Shown: piece after piece, positions 22,717 through 23,034 of the stretch
Numbering within the stretch: position 1 is the stretch's first letter
Layout: every line of letters starts with the position of its first letter
Assembly: GCA_964426895.1 (NCBI GenBank)
Contig: CAYRSH010000025.1
Coordinates: 1-23,034 of the forward strand
Source of the DNA: Caldipriscus sp964426895
Lineage (GTDB): Bacteria > Hydrothermota > Hydrothermia > LBFQ01
DNA: 23,034 nucleotides
Direction of reading: 5' to 3'
Notes under the pieces: generated by a model
Databases searched by the model: none
What the model was told of the DNA's origin: nothing
What the model saw: the letters and a program-made list of their open reading frames with translations, nothing else
Made by a program: the position numbers and the translations under genes

Positions 22717-22949
22717 TACCTACAAATGCCCGATTTTCCCAGCCGAAAAATTTTTCATTTTTGTAAGTTGGTTAATTAGCAGTTTTGTGCCGTTTCAAGT
22801 GTGTGGCTGTTTGCGTTTTAATAAGTATTATTTCATTTGCGTTTTTAATTCATTTTGGGGCTCTGTAATTGACTTTATATAATGTTCGGCAACCTCCTTT
22901 TTGAAAAGGTTGTTTGCGTTTTATTTAAGACATTATTTTTGCGTTATAA
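22717..22949. other. Intergenic region without a gene
   Basis: This stretch is AT-rich and has stop codons in all frames that I followed. It holds a weak A/T hairpin just after the solute-binding gene (GAAAAATTTTTC), the TTTGCGTT direct repeats, and a TATAAT followed by a hairpin. I see no tRNA or rRNA. Confidence 0.6.
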
Positions 22950-22958
22950 ATGAGTTTT
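22810..22958. repeat. Imperfect direct duplication with TTTGCGTT motifs
   Basis: TTTGCGTT occurs at 22810, 22836, 22913 and 22938, as two pairs 25-26 bp apart with the pairs offset by 102-103 bp. The sequence between and after the motifs is also similar (AAG..ATTATTT, then ATTTT/GTTTT ends), so a unit of about 48 bp is repeated imperfectly. Confidence 0.6.
22878..22912 (+). promoter_or_regulatory. -10 box followed directly by a hairpin
   Basis: A perfect TATAAT at 22878-22883 would start RNA near 22890. There CAACC (22890-22894) pairs with GGTTG (22908-22912), with TTTT/AAAA extending the stem. The 5' strand contains CCTCC, complementary to a Shine-Dalgarno sequence. This could be a leader or a tiny RNA; the evidence is sequence pattern only. 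Confidence 0.3.
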
Positions 22959-23034
22959 CTTAACAATAAAGCCATATACAAACCGTTCGGCGACCCCCGG
23001 GGGTTTTTACACTATTGGAGATTCCCGAACACTT
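22950..23034 (+). CDS. Possible gene start at the window edge
   Basis: From the ATG at 22950 a frame stays open to the end (28 codons, MSFLNNKAIYKPFGDPRGFL...). It is too short to recognise. It lacks a Shine-Dalgarno sequence and only a poor -10-like TATTTT lies upstream. The palindrome ACCCCCGGGGGT lies inside it. It may be chance. Confidence 0.25.
   Translation, partial: MSFLNNKAIYKPFGDPRGFLHYWRFPNT

Noticed and set aside
22878..22912. rRNA 3' end because of the ACCTCCTTT string
   Set aside because: Only nine bases match the 16S 3' terminus; the flanking helix 45 sequence is absent.
22810..22958. CRISPR array
   Set aside because: The repeated motif is only 8-11 bp, copies are irregularly spaced and imperfect, and no cas genes are nearby.

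Overview
The window comes from a draft scaffold of an unidentified bacterium. The LpxC-FabZ fusion and several lipoprotein or secreted genes indicate an outer-membrane (Gram-negative) cell. An archaeal/eukaryal-type tRNA methyltransferase Trm1, an archaeal/clostridial-type Ogg glycosylase, a secreted protein with a C-terminal domain resembling type IX sorting domains, and very tight gene packing would fit a deep-branching, possibly thermophilic uncultured lineage. WOR-3/Hydrothermae or Aquificota-like groups are my guess; nothing in the window proves the taxonomy.

Layout. 1-1510 (minus): 5' part of a coiled-coil DUF3782/PD-(D/E)XK-like gene, then trm1. 1511-3770 (plus): a BlaI/MecI-type repressor, an M56 membrane metalloprotease and a GT4 glycosyltransferase overlapping as one operon. 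The start codons of trm1 and blaI lie back-to-back. 3782-9681 (plus): a YbjN/chaperone-like protein, alanine dehydrogenase, Ogg glycosylase, a possible HNOB/V4R-like protein, a secreted beta-propeller protein ending in a strong terminator, a PAP2 phosphatase and an unrecognised basic protein. 9662-12259 (plus): a GlcD-type FAD oxidoreductase and LpxC-FabZ. 12240-14720 (minus): a CNNM/CorC-like protein, TatD and an HD-domain hydrolase.

14721-15596 has no intact gene. It holds a shrunken, multiply broken DHA2-type MFS transporter pseudogene (minus) and a 100-N gap flanked by two identical 55-bp copies, which looks like an unmerged contig overlap. 15597-18283 (plus): tryptophanase-type beta-eliminating lyase and an MgtE Mg2+ transporter. 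18273-21521 (minus): a TPR lipoprotein, an HNH nuclease and a polytopic GT-C-like membrane protein. 21598-22716 (plus): a sugar-type ABC solute-binding lipoprotein. 22717-23034 is mostly non-coding, with an imperfect tandem duplication, a promoter-plus-hairpin and perhaps a gene start at the edge.

The clearest system-level signal is promoter architecture. Eleven transcription-unit starts on both strands have a TANNNT -10 hexamer ending only 6-9 nt before the ATG, usually with a C-rich spacer. This predicts leaderless mRNAs. Genes inside operons instead use overlaps and Shine-Dalgarno-like sequences. In two cases the -10 box contains the stop codon of the preceding gene, so apparently operonic neighbours have their own embedded promoters.
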